The translations under genes were made by a program, and so were the position numbers. The notes beneath the pieces were generated by a model. That model was not told the origin of the DNA and searched no databases. It worked only from the letters and a program-made list of their open reading frames with translations. Below, in pieces: positions 1 through 7,385 of a stretch of DNA of 7,589 nucleotides. Numbering within the stretch: position 1 is the first letter of the stretch; every line of letters starts with the position of its first letter. The stretch spans positions 1-7,589 of the forward strand of contig UQVI01000093.1 of NCBI GenBank assembly GCA_900544515.1. Direction: 5' to 3'. The DNA comes from an uncultured Oscillospiraceae bacterium. GTDB lineage: Bacteria > Bacillota > Clostridia > Oscillospirales > Acutalibacteraceae.

Positions 1-498
1 TCCTTTTATACCATATGAGCCGTCAACGGTTGTAACTCTTACATCACAGCCGAGTGCACTGAATTCCTCTTCAAAGAAAATCTCTTCCTTTGTATTAAAG
101 CCTAAAATCACAGTCGGTTTCTGTCTGCTTTCAATCAGCTTTTTTGCAAGCATATACATGGGCGGAACACCAACACCACCGCCGATTAAAAGCGGCTTTG
201 CTGATTTTGAAATATCATAGCCGTTGCCAAGACCTGTCAGAACGTCAAGCACCTCACCGCTTACAAGCTGGGCCATATACTCTGTACCGCTGCCCACAAC
301 CTTGTATATAATTGTAATTGTATTCTCATCGCAGTCGCATACTGAAATCGGACGGCGCAGGAACTTTCCGTCAAGCTTTATATTTATGAACTGACCCGGA
401 GCGGTGATATACTGTGTATCACCCTCCAGAATCATTTTATAAACATCTTTGGCTATTTTTTCATTTGATAAAATTTTATAGTTGTTTTGTTTATACAT
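1..498 (-). CDS. pyrK: Dihydroorotate dehydrogenase B (NAD+), electron transfer subunit, partial (C-terminus outside window)
   Basis: This is the FAD and [2Fe-2S] subunit that, with PyrD, passes electrons from dihydroorotate oxidation to NAD+ in the cytoplasm. The window contains the first 166 codons, open to the left edge. I translated it from ATG at 498-496. The protein shows a ferredoxin-reductase FAD domain with the RRPISV flavin-binding motif at residues 48-53, then a nucleotide-binding domain with a glycine-rich GGGVGVPP loop at 106-113 and an LGFNTKEE strand-turn at 132-139. The family is usually about 250-260 residues, so roughly 90 residues are missing, including the C-terminal cysteine cluster that binds [2Fe-2S]. 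The start is supported by AGGTG at 505-509, 6 nt upstream. It lies 22 nt after carB with no terminator, so it belongs to the same operon. Other ferredoxin-reductase-like proteins share these motifs, but the pyr context makes pyrK by far the best call. Confidence 0.93.
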   Translation of the reverse strand, partial: MYKQNNYKILSNEKIAKDVYKMILEGDTQYITAPGQFINIKLDGKFLRRPISVCDCDENTITIIYKVVGSGTEYMAQLVSGEVLDVLTGLGNGYDISKSAKPLLIGGGVGVPPMYMLAKKLIESRQKPTVILGFNTKEEIFFEEEFSALGCDVRVTTVDGSYGIKG

Positions 499-520
499 AA
501 AAAACACCTGTTCTGTTCAA

Positions 521-3500
521 TTATTCAGCGTCAATTGTGGATACACCCAGTGTAATCTCCTCAAGAACATCCAGAAGTACATTCACTGTATCCAGTGATG
601 TGAACATGGTTACATTATTTTCAACGGCGGCACGTCTGATTTCAGAGCCGTCTGAATGTGAATCACCTGCATTGATATCAATCGTATTGATAACATATGC
701 AATATGTCCCTGACGCAGTGCCATTAAGATTTCATCGCTTTCATCCAGAGTAAGCTTTGCACGGACTCTTGTGCGGATGCCGTGTGATTTCAGATAATTT
801 GCAGTGCCCTCAGTAGCCTCAATATTAAAGCCCAATTCATAGAAACGCTTGATAAGAGGCAGTGCTCTCGGCTTGTCCTGATCGGCAATGGTTACAAGCA
901 CTGTACCGTAGTTTGCAACATTGAGACCTGATGCCTGAATGGCTTTATAAAGTGCTCTTGTGAGCTTTTTATCATATCCGATAGCCTCACCTGTTGATTT
1001 CATCTCAGGCGAAAGATAGGTGTCCATACCCTTGAGCTTTGAGAAAGAGAACGCAGGCGCCTTTACGTACCAACGCTCTTTTTCTGCAGGATAAACCTCT
1101 GTTATACCCTGTTCCTTAAGTGAATGGCCTAAGATAACCTGTGTGGCAATATGAGCCATAGGAACGGAGGTTGCTTTTGAAAGGAACGGAACTGTTCTTG
1201 AAGAACGAGGATTTACCTCGATAACAAAAACATCGTCATTATCATCGGCAATAAACTGAATGTTGTAGAGACCTACAATTCCGATTGCTTTACCGAGACG
1301 GACTGTATAATCCAGTATTTTATCCTTTACCTCCTGTGATACGGAGAAGGTCGGATAAACAGAGATTGAGTCACCTGAGTGAACACCTGTTTTTTCAACG
1401 TGCTCCATAATACCCGGAATGAATACATCCTCGCCGTCGCAGATTGCATCAACCTCAAGCTCTCGTCCCATAATATATTTATCAACGAGTACAGGTTGTT
1501 CTGTGTTGATTTCAACCGCTGTCTGAAGATAGTGACGCAGTGACTCCTCATTGGCTACAATCTGCATTGCGCGTCCGCCGAGTACAAAGGATGGACGAAC
1601 AAGAACAGGATAACCGATTGACGCAGCAACACGCACACCCTCTTCAATATCTGTAACAGCAAGTCCCTTAGGCTGAGGAATACCCAGCTCCTCCATTACC
1701 TTTTCAAAACTGTCTCTGTTCTCTGCTCTGTCGATTGCCTTAACATCTGTGCCGATAATCGGAACGCCGAGCGCGTCAAGCGGCGGTGCAAGGTTGATTG
1801 CAGTCTGACCGCCGAGAGATACAACGATACCAAGCGGATTTTCAAGCGTAATGATATTCATTACATCCTCAACAGTAAGCGGCTCGAAATAGAGCTTATC
1901 CGATGTGGTATAGTCTGTTGATACGGTCTCAGGGTTATTATTGATGATAATAGCTTCATAGCCCGCATCACGGATTGACCAGATTGCGTGAACGGTTGAA
2001 TAGTCAAACTCAACACCCTGACCGATACGAATCGGACCTGAGCCTAAAACGATAATCTTTTTCTTGTCTGAAACGATTGACTCATTCTCCTGCTCATAGG
2101 TTGAGTAGAAATAAGGTACATAGGAATCAAACTCAGATGCACAGGTGTCAATCATCTTATAAACAGGCATAATATTGTTTTCGTTTCTAAGGTGGAAAAC
2201 ATCAGCCTGTGACATATTCCACACCTTGCCGATATATTCATCGGAAACACCCATTTTCTTTGCATCTTTAAGCGTTTCAATATCGCCGATATTCTCTTTT
2301 AAAGGTGTTTCAAAATCAACAATGTTCTTGAACTTTTCAAGGAAGAACATATCAATCTTAGTTGCATTATAAATTCTGATAAGGTCAACACCCAGACGAA
2401 TAAGCTGTGCGATAGCAAAGAGTCGATCATCCGTACCGTTCTTAATATATTTCAGAAGTTCTTCTTCTGTATAGGTGTCAAACTTTTTATCATAAAGATG
2501 GCAGACGCCGGTTTCAAGAGAACGCACAGCTTTAAGCAGGCTTTCCTCCATTGTTCTGCCGATTGCCATAACCTCACCGGTTGCCTTCATCTGCGTATTA
2601 AGAGTGTTATTGGCATCTGCAAATTTATCGAATGGGAAACGTGCAATCTTGGTTACAACGTAATCCAGAGTAGGCTCAAAGGATGCCGGCGTATTTGCAA
2701 TCGGAATTTCATCAAGGTGCATACCTACTGAAATCTTAGCAGATACTCTTGCAATAGGATATCCTGATGCCTTAGATGCAAGAGCAGATGAACGTGAAAC
2801 TCTTGGGTTAACCTCAATAAGGTAATACTGGAAGGAATGCGGATCAAGTGCAAACTGAACATTGCATCCGCCCTCAATCTTAAGTTCTCTGATAATCTTG
2901 AGTGCCGAATCACGGAGCATATGATACTCTTTATTTGTAAGGGTCTGTGACGGAGCAACAACAACCGAGTCACCTGTATGAACACCGACAGGGTCGATAT
3001 TTTCCATATTACAAATGGTGATTGCAGTATCATTTGCATCACGCATTACTTCGTACTCAATCTCTTTATATCCCTTAATGCTCTTTTCAACAAGCACCTG
3101 ATGAACAGGTGAAAGTGCAAGCGCATTTTTCATCATCAGCATAAATTCTTCTTCATCATCGGCAAAGCCGCCGCCTGTACCGCCGAGCGTAAAGGCAGGA
3201 CGAAGAACAACAGGAAAGCCGATACGCTTTGCAGCCTCAAGGCCGTCCTCGAGGGTTTCAGCAATTTCACTTGGAAGAACAGGCTCGCCAAGACTTTCAC
3301 AAAGCTCCTTGAAAAGCTCTCTGTCCTCTGCTCTTTCAATTGCCTCAAACTTCGTGCCGAGTATCTCAACATCACATTCCTTAAGCACGCCCTTCTTGGC
3401 AAGCTGTACTGCAAGGTTAAGACCTGTCTGACCGCCCAATGACGGAAGAATGGCATCAGGTCTTTCGTGGCGGATAATACGTGCCACATATTCAAGATTC

Positions 3501-3706
3501 AAAGGCTCCATATAAACCTTATCGGCAATATCTGTATCCGTCATAATTGTGGCAGGGTTTGAGTTGATAAGTACAACCTCATAACCCTCCTCACGAAGTG
3601 CAAGGCAAGCCTGTGTACCTGAATAGTCAAATTCGGCAGCCTGTCCGATAACAATAGGACCTGAGCCGATAACAAGTATTTTATGGATATCCGTTCTCTT
3701 AGGCAT
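521..3706 (-). CDS. carB: Carbamoyl-phosphate synthase large subunit
   Basis: This subunit uses ammonia passed from CarA, bicarbonate and two ATP to make carbamoyl phosphate, the precursor of pyrimidines and arginine. The 1061 residues are full length for the family. Two homologous halves are visible. The N-terminal carboxyphosphate half has GSGPIVIGQAAEFDYSG at 14-30, an ATP-grasp core with LRPAFTLGGTGGG at 168-180 and IEVNPRVSRSS at 297-307. The carbamoyl-phosphate half has GSGPIRIGQGVEFDYS at 555-570, VRPSFVLGGRAMQ at 703-715 and IEVNPRSSRT at 829-838. A linking oligomerisation region lies between them at about 400-550. The last 130 residues form the MGS-like allosteric domain (ATEGTANYLKSHGI at 964-977). 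No key motif is broken. The ATG overlaps the end of carA by 8 nt and is preceded by GGAGGTAGGT at 3711-3720, inside carA, which favours coupled translation. As the only car pair in this window, and lying in a pyr operon, it is probably pyrimidine-controlled (inference). Confidence 0.98.
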   Translation of the reverse strand: MPKRTDIHKILVIGSGPIVIGQAAEFDYSGTQACLALREEGYEVVLINSNPATIMTDTDIADKVYMEPLNLEYVARIIRHERPDAILPSLGGQTGLNLAVQLAKKGVLKECDVEILGTKFEAIERAEDRELFKELCESLGEPVLPSEIAETLEDGLEAAKRIGFPVVLRPAFTLGGTGGGFADDEEEFMLMMKNALALSPVHQVLVEKSIKGYKEIEYEVMRDANDTAITICNMENIDPVGVHTGDSVVVAPSQTLTNKEYHMLRDSALKIIRELKIEGGCNVQFALDPHSFQYYLIEVNPRVSRSSALASKASGYPIARVSAKISVGMHLDEIPIANTPASFEPTLDYVVTKIARFPFDKFADANNTLNTQMKATGEVMAIGRTMEESLLKAVRSLETGVCHLYDKKFDTYTEEELLKYIKNGTDDRLFAIAQLIRLGVDLIRIYNATKIDMFFLEKFKNIVDFETPLKENIGDIETLKDAKKMGVSDEYIGKVWNMSQADVFHLRNENNIMPVYKMIDTCASEFDSYVPYFYSTYEQENESIVSDKKKIIVLGSGPIRIGQGVEFDYSTVHAIWSIRDAGYEAIIINNNPETVSTDYTTSDKLYFEPLTVEDVMNIITLENPLGIVVSLGGQTAINLAPPLDALGVPIIGTDVKAIDRAENRDSFEKVMEELGIPQPKGLAVTDIEEGVRVAASIGYPVLVRPSFVLGGRAMQIVANEESLRHYLQTAVEINTEQPVLVDKYIMGRELEVDAICDGEDVFIPGIMEHVEKTGVHSGDSISVYPTFSVSQEVKDKILDYTVRLGKAIGIVGLYNIQFIADDNDDVFVIEVNPRSSRTVPFLSKATSVPMAHIATQVILGHSLKEQGITEVYPAEKERWYVKAPAFSFSKLKGMDTYLSPEMKSTGEAIGYDKKLTRALYKAIQASGLNVANYGTVLVTIADQDKPRALPLIKRFYELGFNIEATEGTANYLKSHGIRTRVRAKLTLDESDEILMALRQGHIAYVINTIDINAGDSHSDGSEIRRAAVENNVTMFTSLDTVNVLLDVLEEITLGVSTIDAE

Positions 3707-4796
3707 TCTGACCTACCTCCTTTTCCATTAATGCAATAAATTCATCAAAAAGATACGCACTGTCCTGCGGACCCGGTGCACTCTCAGGGTGATACTGAAC
3801 GGAGAAGAGCTTGTTCTCCTCTGACTTAACACCCTCTGCTGTATCATCAAGAAGATTTTTATGTGTAAGTGAAAGCGGTGTTCCCTCAAGGGAATTCACA
3901 TCAACTGCATAAGAATGATTCTGTGATGTGATTTCAATCTTGCCGCTGCTTAAGTTCATAACAGGATGATTACCGCCCCTGTGACCAAATTTCATTTTAA
4001 AGGTCTTTGCACCCAGTGCAAGTGAAATCATCTGGTGACCGAGACAGATACCGAAAATCGGTAATTTGCCCTTAAGCTCACGAACAACGCCGATAACCTC
4101 CTGAACATCTTCAGGGTTTCCCGGACCGTTTGAAAGGAACAAACCATCAGGCCTCATATTCAAAATTTCTTCTGCCGTAGTGTTATAAGGCACAACCGTT
4201 ACATTGCAGCCCTTTTCATTCAGCTTTCTAATAATGTTATGCTTGATTCCGCAGTCGATTGCCACCACATCATATTTGTGATTCGGTGTTCTGGAGTACC
4301 AGCGCTTTTTGCAGCTTACGCGTGACACCATATCGGTAGGAATCACATACTCCCTTACCTTTTTGAGAGCCTCCTCATAAGGCACATCTGCATCGCAGAT
4401 CATAACCTTCTGTGAACCCTCATCACGGATAATTCTTGTAATCATACGTGTATCAACACCACTGATTCCCGGAATATCATACTCATCAAGCACCTCTGAA
4501 AGTGTTTTGGTATAACGGAAATTCGACGGTAAATCATTATACTCACGAACAATCAGACCGCCCATTGTGGGAATCCTTGTTTCATAGTCCTCATCGGTTA
4601 CACCATAGTTACCAATCAGTGGATAGGTCATACACACCATTTGATCAGTATAGCTTGGGTCGGAAATAATTTCCTGATAACCCACCATTGATGTATTAAA
4701 TACAATTTCATTTACAGCCTCTTTATCAGCACCAAAGCCGTAGCCGTAAAATTCCTGACCGTTTTCAAGAACAATTTTTTTGTTATACGGTTTCAT
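3699..4796 (-). CDS. carA: Carbamoyl-phosphate synthase small (glutaminase) subunit
   Basis: This subunit hydrolyses glutamine and channels ammonia to CarB. It is 365 residues from the ATG at 4796-4794, a normal length. The N-terminal small-chain domain (about 1-140) carries LENGQEFYGYGFG and the conserved FNTSMVGYQEIISDPSY segment. The C-terminal class I glutamine amidotransferase domain (from about residue 175) carries SNGPGNPE at 222-229, GICLGHQ with the nucleophile Cys251, and the YHPE catalytic His336 and Glu338. An in-frame TTG lies two codons upstream (4802-4800), but the AGGGGAG ribosome binding site at 4804-4810 would sit almost on top of it. The same site is well spaced (7 nt) from the ATG, so I chose the ATG. 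The first 14 nt overlap the end of pyrC, and the last 8 nt overlap carB, which indicates translational coupling in the order pyrC-carA-carB. Confidence 0.97.
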   Translation of the reverse strand: MKPYNKKIVLENGQEFYGYGFGADKEAVNEIVFNTSMVGYQEIISDPSYTDQMVCMTYPLIGNYGVTDEDYETRIPTMGGLIVREYNDLPSNFRYTKTLSEVLDEYDIPGISGVDTRMITRIIRDEGSQKVMICDADVPYEEALKKVREYVIPTDMVSRVSCKKRWYSRTPNHKYDVVAIDCGIKHNIIRKLNEKGCNVTVVPYNTTAEEILNMRPDGLFLSNGPGNPEDVQEVIGVVRELKGKLPIFGICLGHQMISLALGAKTFKMKFGHRGGNHPVMNLSSGKIEITSQNHSYAVDVNSLEGTPLSLTHKNLLDDTAEGVKSEENKLFSVQYHPESAPGPQDSAYLFDEFIALMEKEVGQNA

Positions 4797-6060
4797 AAAC
4801 AATCTCCCCTCTGTATATTGTTAAAAGGTTTTCACCCTGTAATTTCCAGCCTTCAAACGGAGTAGCTCTTCCCATTGTAATAAAGCTATCAGGGTTAACA
4901 ACCCACTCCTTATCCACATCAAGCAGTGCCAGATTTGCAACAGCACCCTCCTTGATTTCTCCGCCGTCAATACCAAAAATCTCTCTCGGTCTGACGGACA
5001 TCATTTCAACTAACTTTTCAAGCGTTATAGTTCCTGTTTTAACAAGCTTTGTATTGAGCACTGCAAAAGCAGTTTCAAGTCCGACTACACCCATAGCTGA
5101 TTTTTCAAGACCCTTTGACTTCTCCTCTTCTGAATGCGGTGCGTGGTCAGTAGCGATTACATCAATCGTACCGTCAAGCACACCCTCAATCAGTGCCTGC
5201 TTGTCCTGTGCAGCTCTTAACGGCGGATTCATTTTAAATCGTCCGTCCTCCTGCAAGTCCTCATCACACATTGTAAGATAATGCGGTCCGGTTTCACAGG
5301 TTACCCGGACGCCCCTTGCCTTAGCCTTGCGGATAATATCCACACTTTCCTTAGTAGAAATATGGCAGACGTGGTACTGACAGCCTGTTTCCTCTGCAAG
5401 ACGGCAGTCACGCTCAATCTGTGCCCACTCCGACTCGGAGCAGATGCCCTTGTGGTTATGTGTCTTGGCATATGCACCGTCGTGAATATATCCACCTTTG
5501 AGCAAATCATTCACCTCACAGTGAGCTGAGATAATTTTTCCAAGCTTAGCACATTTTGTCATAGCCTGCTTCATCAGTTCCTCATTCTGCACACCTGTGC
5601 CGTCGTCGGAAAAACCGGCAACCCGATCTGCAATGGATTCAAAATCAATTATCTCGCCAACGCCTTTGCGTTCCTTAGTAATTGTACCAAAGGGCAGCAC
5701 ATGGATAACTGCGTCACGGCCAATAATATCCGTCTGAGCCTTGAGATGTTCTGCATTATCAGGTGCAGGATTCAGATTCGGCATAGTGCACAAATCCGTA
5801 TAACCTGCTTTAGCACCTGCCATTGAGCCGGTTTTTATCGTTTCCTTATAAGAAAAACCGGGCTCACGAAGATGTGTATGAACATCAACGAAACCCGGAA
5901 TTAAGAAATACTTATCCTGTGCATCAACAACACGGTCAACGCTTTCCGATAAAATAGAAACAGCAAGGCTATGAATTCTTCCGTCTTTAATAAGAACATC
6001 GGACTTCTTAAATGTTTTGTCTATATATGTCAAAGCATTTTTTATAAGCAAAGTCATCAT
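4783..6060 (-). CDS. pyrC: Dihydroorotase (class I)
   Basis: Dihydroorotase is a cytoplasmic zinc amidohydrolase that cyclises N-carbamoyl-L-aspartate to dihydroorotate, the third step of UMP synthesis. The protein is 425 residues, typical of the Gram-positive type. Visible metal and active-site motifs are DVHTHLREPG (His61, His63, Arg65), DDGTG with Asp153, SAHCE with His180, HVCHIST with His230/His233, and ATDHAPH with Asp305. In the Aquifex/Bacillus-type class I enzymes an aspartate at the 153 position takes the place of the carbamylated lysine found in class II E. coli PyrC, and this sequence fits that pattern. Downstream are KMNPPLR at 276-282 and the conserved C-terminal MSVRPREIFGI segment. 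Two adjacent ATGs (6060 and 6057) are both reachable from AAAGGA at 6067-6072 (6 and 9 nt), so the start is uncertain by one codon. It is the first gene of the operon and overlaps carA by 14 nt. Related hydantoinases share the fold, but the pyr context and motifs support PyrC. Confidence 0.97.
   Translation of the reverse strand: MMTLLIKNALTYIDKTFKKSDVLIKDGRIHSLAVSILSESVDRVVDAQDKYFLIPGFVDVHTHLREPGFSYKETIKTGSMAGAKAGYTDLCTMPNLNPAPDNAEHLKAQTDIIGRDAVIHVLPFGTITKERKGVGEIIDFESIADRVAGFSDDGTGVQNEELMKQAMTKCAKLGKIISAHCEVNDLLKGGYIHDGAYAKTHNHKGICSESEWAQIERDCRLAEETGCQYHVCHISTKESVDIIRKAKARGVRVTCETGPHYLTMCDEDLQEDGRFKMNPPLRAAQDKQALIEGVLDGTIDVIATDHAPHSEEEKSKGLEKSAMGVVGLETAFAVLNTKLVKTGTITLEKLVEMMSVRPREIFGIDGGEIKEGAVANLALLDVDKEWVVNPDSFITMGRATPFEGWKLQGENLLTIYRGEIVYETV
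4804..4810 (-). promoter_or_regulatory. Ribosome binding site that decides the carA start
   Basis: On the minus strand this reads AGGGGAG and lies inside the 3' end of pyrC. It is 7 nt from the ATG at 4796-4794 but only 1 nt from the alternative in-frame TTG at 4802-4800. The spacing therefore supports the ATG and a 365-residue CarA. Confidence 0.75.
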
Positions 6061-6110
6061 TCATAATCCTTTCATAGTAATTTCATGGGAGGATTATCCC
6101 TCATATATCC
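6061..6110 (-). promoter_or_regulatory. pyrC operon leader with two alternative RNA pairings, one covering the pyrC ribosome binding site
   Basis: The expected transcript starts near 6110-6109 (GG, 6-7 nt after the -10), leaving an untranslated leader of about 50 nt. It contains GAGGG (6102-6098) that can pair with UCCUC (6093-6089) around an AUAA loop. The leader segment AUAAUCCU (6097-6090) is also the perfect complement of AGGAUUAU (6070-6063), which contains the core of the pyrC Shine-Dalgarno AAAGGA (6072-6067). The two pairings share bases 6089-6097, so they exclude each other. I see no terminator hairpin with a T-run and no room for a PyrR antiterminator/terminator set. The complementarity is seen directly. 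A regulatory role is inference. Confidence 0.5.
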
Positions 6111-6115
6111 AATTT

Positions 6116-6144
6116 ATTATAATATATCAGTCCTGACAAGTCAA
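6116..6144 (-). promoter_or_regulatory. Sigma-A type promoter of the pyrC-carA-carB-pyrK operon
   Basis: On the minus strand, -35 TTGACT (6144-6139) and -10 TATAAT (6121-6116) are separated by exactly 17 bp, close to consensus. An A/T-rich run (seven A on the plus strand at 6145-6151) sits directly upstream of the -35 and may act as an UP-like element. The spacer contains a short inverted repeat, TCAG-TC-CTGA (plus strand 6127-6136), too weak to call an operator. The position gives a plausible leader before pyrC. Confidence 0.85.
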
Positions 6145-6167
6145 CAAAAAAATCTTTAATATATCTA

Positions 6168-6196
6168 TTTACATTACTGAACATTTATAATATAAT
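6168..6196 (+). promoter_or_regulatory. Sigma-A type promoter of the divergent PfkB kinase gene
   Basis: TTTACA (6168-6173) and TATAAT (6191-6196) are separated by 17 bp. A second overlapping TATAAT lies at 6186-6191, but with a poorer 12-bp spacing. Transcription would start near 6203, about 28 nt before the ATG. The -35 boxes of the two divergent promoters are 23 bp apart and do not overlap, so both could be occupied, though a shared regulator could still bind between them. Confidence 0.8.
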
Positions 6197-6230
6197 GGTT
6201 TTGATTTTTTTCTGAATTAGGAGTATAAAA

Positions 6231-7133
6231 ATGGCATTTATCGCAGGTGCAGGTGCAACGAATGTGGACCTTTTATATCAGGGCTTTGACAGGCTTGCCG
6301 ATGTCGGCGAAGAACTTTACTGCAAGGACTTTTCTCTTCAGCTCGGAGGAGGATTGCCTGCAACACTTATCAATCTCGGCAGACTCGGTATTGAAACCAA
6401 AATTGCTACTGAACTTGGAAATGATATTTTTTCCAATTTTGCTAAGGAAAAATTCATTGAGAACGGTGTAACACCAACCAATTTATATGAGGGTAAAAAA
6501 ATACCGCTCAACATTACCTCAGCAATCATTCTTCCTAAGGACAGAACCTTTTACAGCTACGGCAAAGGAACAATTGAGCCTGATGAAAAGGCTATGGAAA
6601 CCTTTTATACTATTGCAACAGGCTCAAAAATCTGTATGATGCAGCTTGGCGGATTTCTTCCTGTTTATAAAAAGCTTAAGGAGGAGGGTACAATTCTTGT
6701 GCTTGATACCGGCTGGGACGATGAAATGAGCTTTGAAAAATATGACGAGTATCTGAGCATAGCAGATTACTATACACCAAACAGAAAAGAAGCACTCAGA
6801 ATAACAGGCACTGACAATGAAAAGGATGCTGCCTATGCACTGAAAAAATATTTTGACAAAGTCGTAGTCAAGGTTGATGCAGACGGCTGTATCGGTATTG
6901 ACGGTGATGATTATTTCTTCTGTCCGAGCATTGAGGAATTTAAAAATGTGGACTCAACAGGAGCAGGAGACGCTTTCCTTGCAGGCTTTATGTATGGACT
7001 TTTTTATGATTATCCCCTTAAGGACTGCATTGAATATGGTAATATAACAGGCGGTAAGGCTGTAACCGCAGTCGGAGCACTGAGCGGATTTGTTACCGAA
7101 AAGGAATTGCTTGAATACAAAAGCAGAATATAA
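6231..7133 (+). CDS. PfkB/ribokinase-family carbohydrate (or nucleoside) kinase, substrate unknown
   Basis: This is a cytoplasmic ATP-dependent kinase of the PfkB family, 300 residues and full length. The N-terminal GAGATNVDLLY region (residues 6-16) supplies the usual substrate-contacting Asp13. The first family signature is the glycine-rich QLGGGLPATLINLGRLG at 37-53. TPNRKEA at 182-188 gives the N-x-x-E motif (Asn184, Glu187) for Mg-phosphate binding. The second signature is DSTGAGDAFLAGF at 241-253, with the GAGD anion hole and the catalytic base Asp247. The ATG is set by AGGAG at 6219-6223, 7 nt upstream. The gene has its own promoter and its own terminator and so is monocistronic. The family phosphorylates ribose, fructose, 2-keto-3-deoxygluconate, tagatose-6-phosphate, adenosine, pseudouridine and others, and the motifs visible here do not settle which. 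The divergent pyr operon allows a guess at ribose or nucleoside metabolism, but adjacency alone is weak evidence. Confidence 0.92.
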   Translation: MAFIAGAGATNVDLLYQGFDRLADVGEELYCKDFSLQLGGGLPATLINLGRLGIETKIATELGNDIFSNFAKEKFIENGVTPTNLYEGKKIPLNITSAIILPKDRTFYSYGKGTIEPDEKAMETFYTIATGSKICMMQLGGFLPVYKKLKEEGTILVLDTGWDDEMSFEKYDEYLSIADYYTPNRKEALRITGTDNEKDAAYALKKYFDKVVVKVDADGCIGIDGDDYFFCPSIEEFKNVDSTGAGDAFLAGFMYGLFYDYPLKDCIEYGNITGGKAVTAVGALSGFVTEKELLEYKSRI

Positions 7134-7174
7134 ACAACAATCAAGCTGTTTAAACTAAGATGTCACAACGAAGT

Positions 7175-7205
7175 AAACCACGAACAAAAATGTTCGTGGT
7201 TTTTT
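7175..7205 (+). terminator. Rho-independent terminator after the PfkB kinase gene
   Basis: A perfect 12-bp stem (7175-7186 with 7191-7202, core ACCACGAACA / TGTTCGTGGT) closes on an AAAA loop and runs straight into six T (7200-7205). It begins about 41 bp after the kinase stop codon. The opposite strand has only a short T-run after the stem, so this is mainly a plus-strand terminator. Confidence 0.95.
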
Positions 7206-7312
7206 ATATGGATTTTGTATATCTAATCCAACACTCGCTACAATATTACATTTACAAATTGGAACAATAAATTGGAATTTGAATTACCAATAATGTCCAC
7301 TATGCAATCGTC

Positions 7313-7385
7313 CCCTACGGATTAGCAGAAACATTGTAAGGTGAGGGTTATTCCCGTATTAGGTGAATAACCCCTGCCCTACGGA
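7313..7385 (-). repeat. Degenerate two-copy GTAGGG-type intergenic repeat with internal hairpin
   Basis: The 9-mer CCCTACGGA occurs at 7313-7321 and 7377-7385 (TCCGTAGGG on the minus strand), a 64-nt period. Between the copies a 9-bp perfect inverted repeat, GGGTTATTC (7345-7353) and GAATAACCC (7365-7373), encloses an 11-nt loop and is not followed by a T-run, so it is not a standard terminator. The arrangement of GTAGGG heads followed by a short GC-richer hairpin resembles the dispersed intergenic repeats common in gut Clostridia. That resemblance is from memory and needs a genome search. Confidence 0.45.

Noticed and set aside
1327..3495. Several open frames of 65-119 codons on both strands inside carB
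   Set aside because: They lie wholly within the highly conserved carB coding sequence in other frames, have no domain-like motifs and are fully explained as shadows of the real gene.
4952..5529. Open frames of 69-109 codons on both strands inside pyrC
   Set aside because: They are antisense or alternate-frame shadows of dihydroorotase with low-complexity, unprotein-like composition.
6061..6115. PyrR-type attenuator or pyrimidine riboswitch in the pyrC leader
   Set aside because: There is no terminator hairpin with a T-run between the promoter and pyrC, and the roughly 50-nt leader cannot hold an anti-antiterminator, antiterminator and terminator.
6247..6529. Open frames of 74 (plus) and 63 (minus) codons inside the kinase gene
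   Set aside because: The kinase frame carries both PfkB signatures and a good ribosome binding site, so these are shadows.
7345..7373. The GGGTTATTC/GAATAACCC hairpin as a second terminator
   Set aside because: No T-run follows on either strand, and the kinase already has a strong terminator at 7175-7205.
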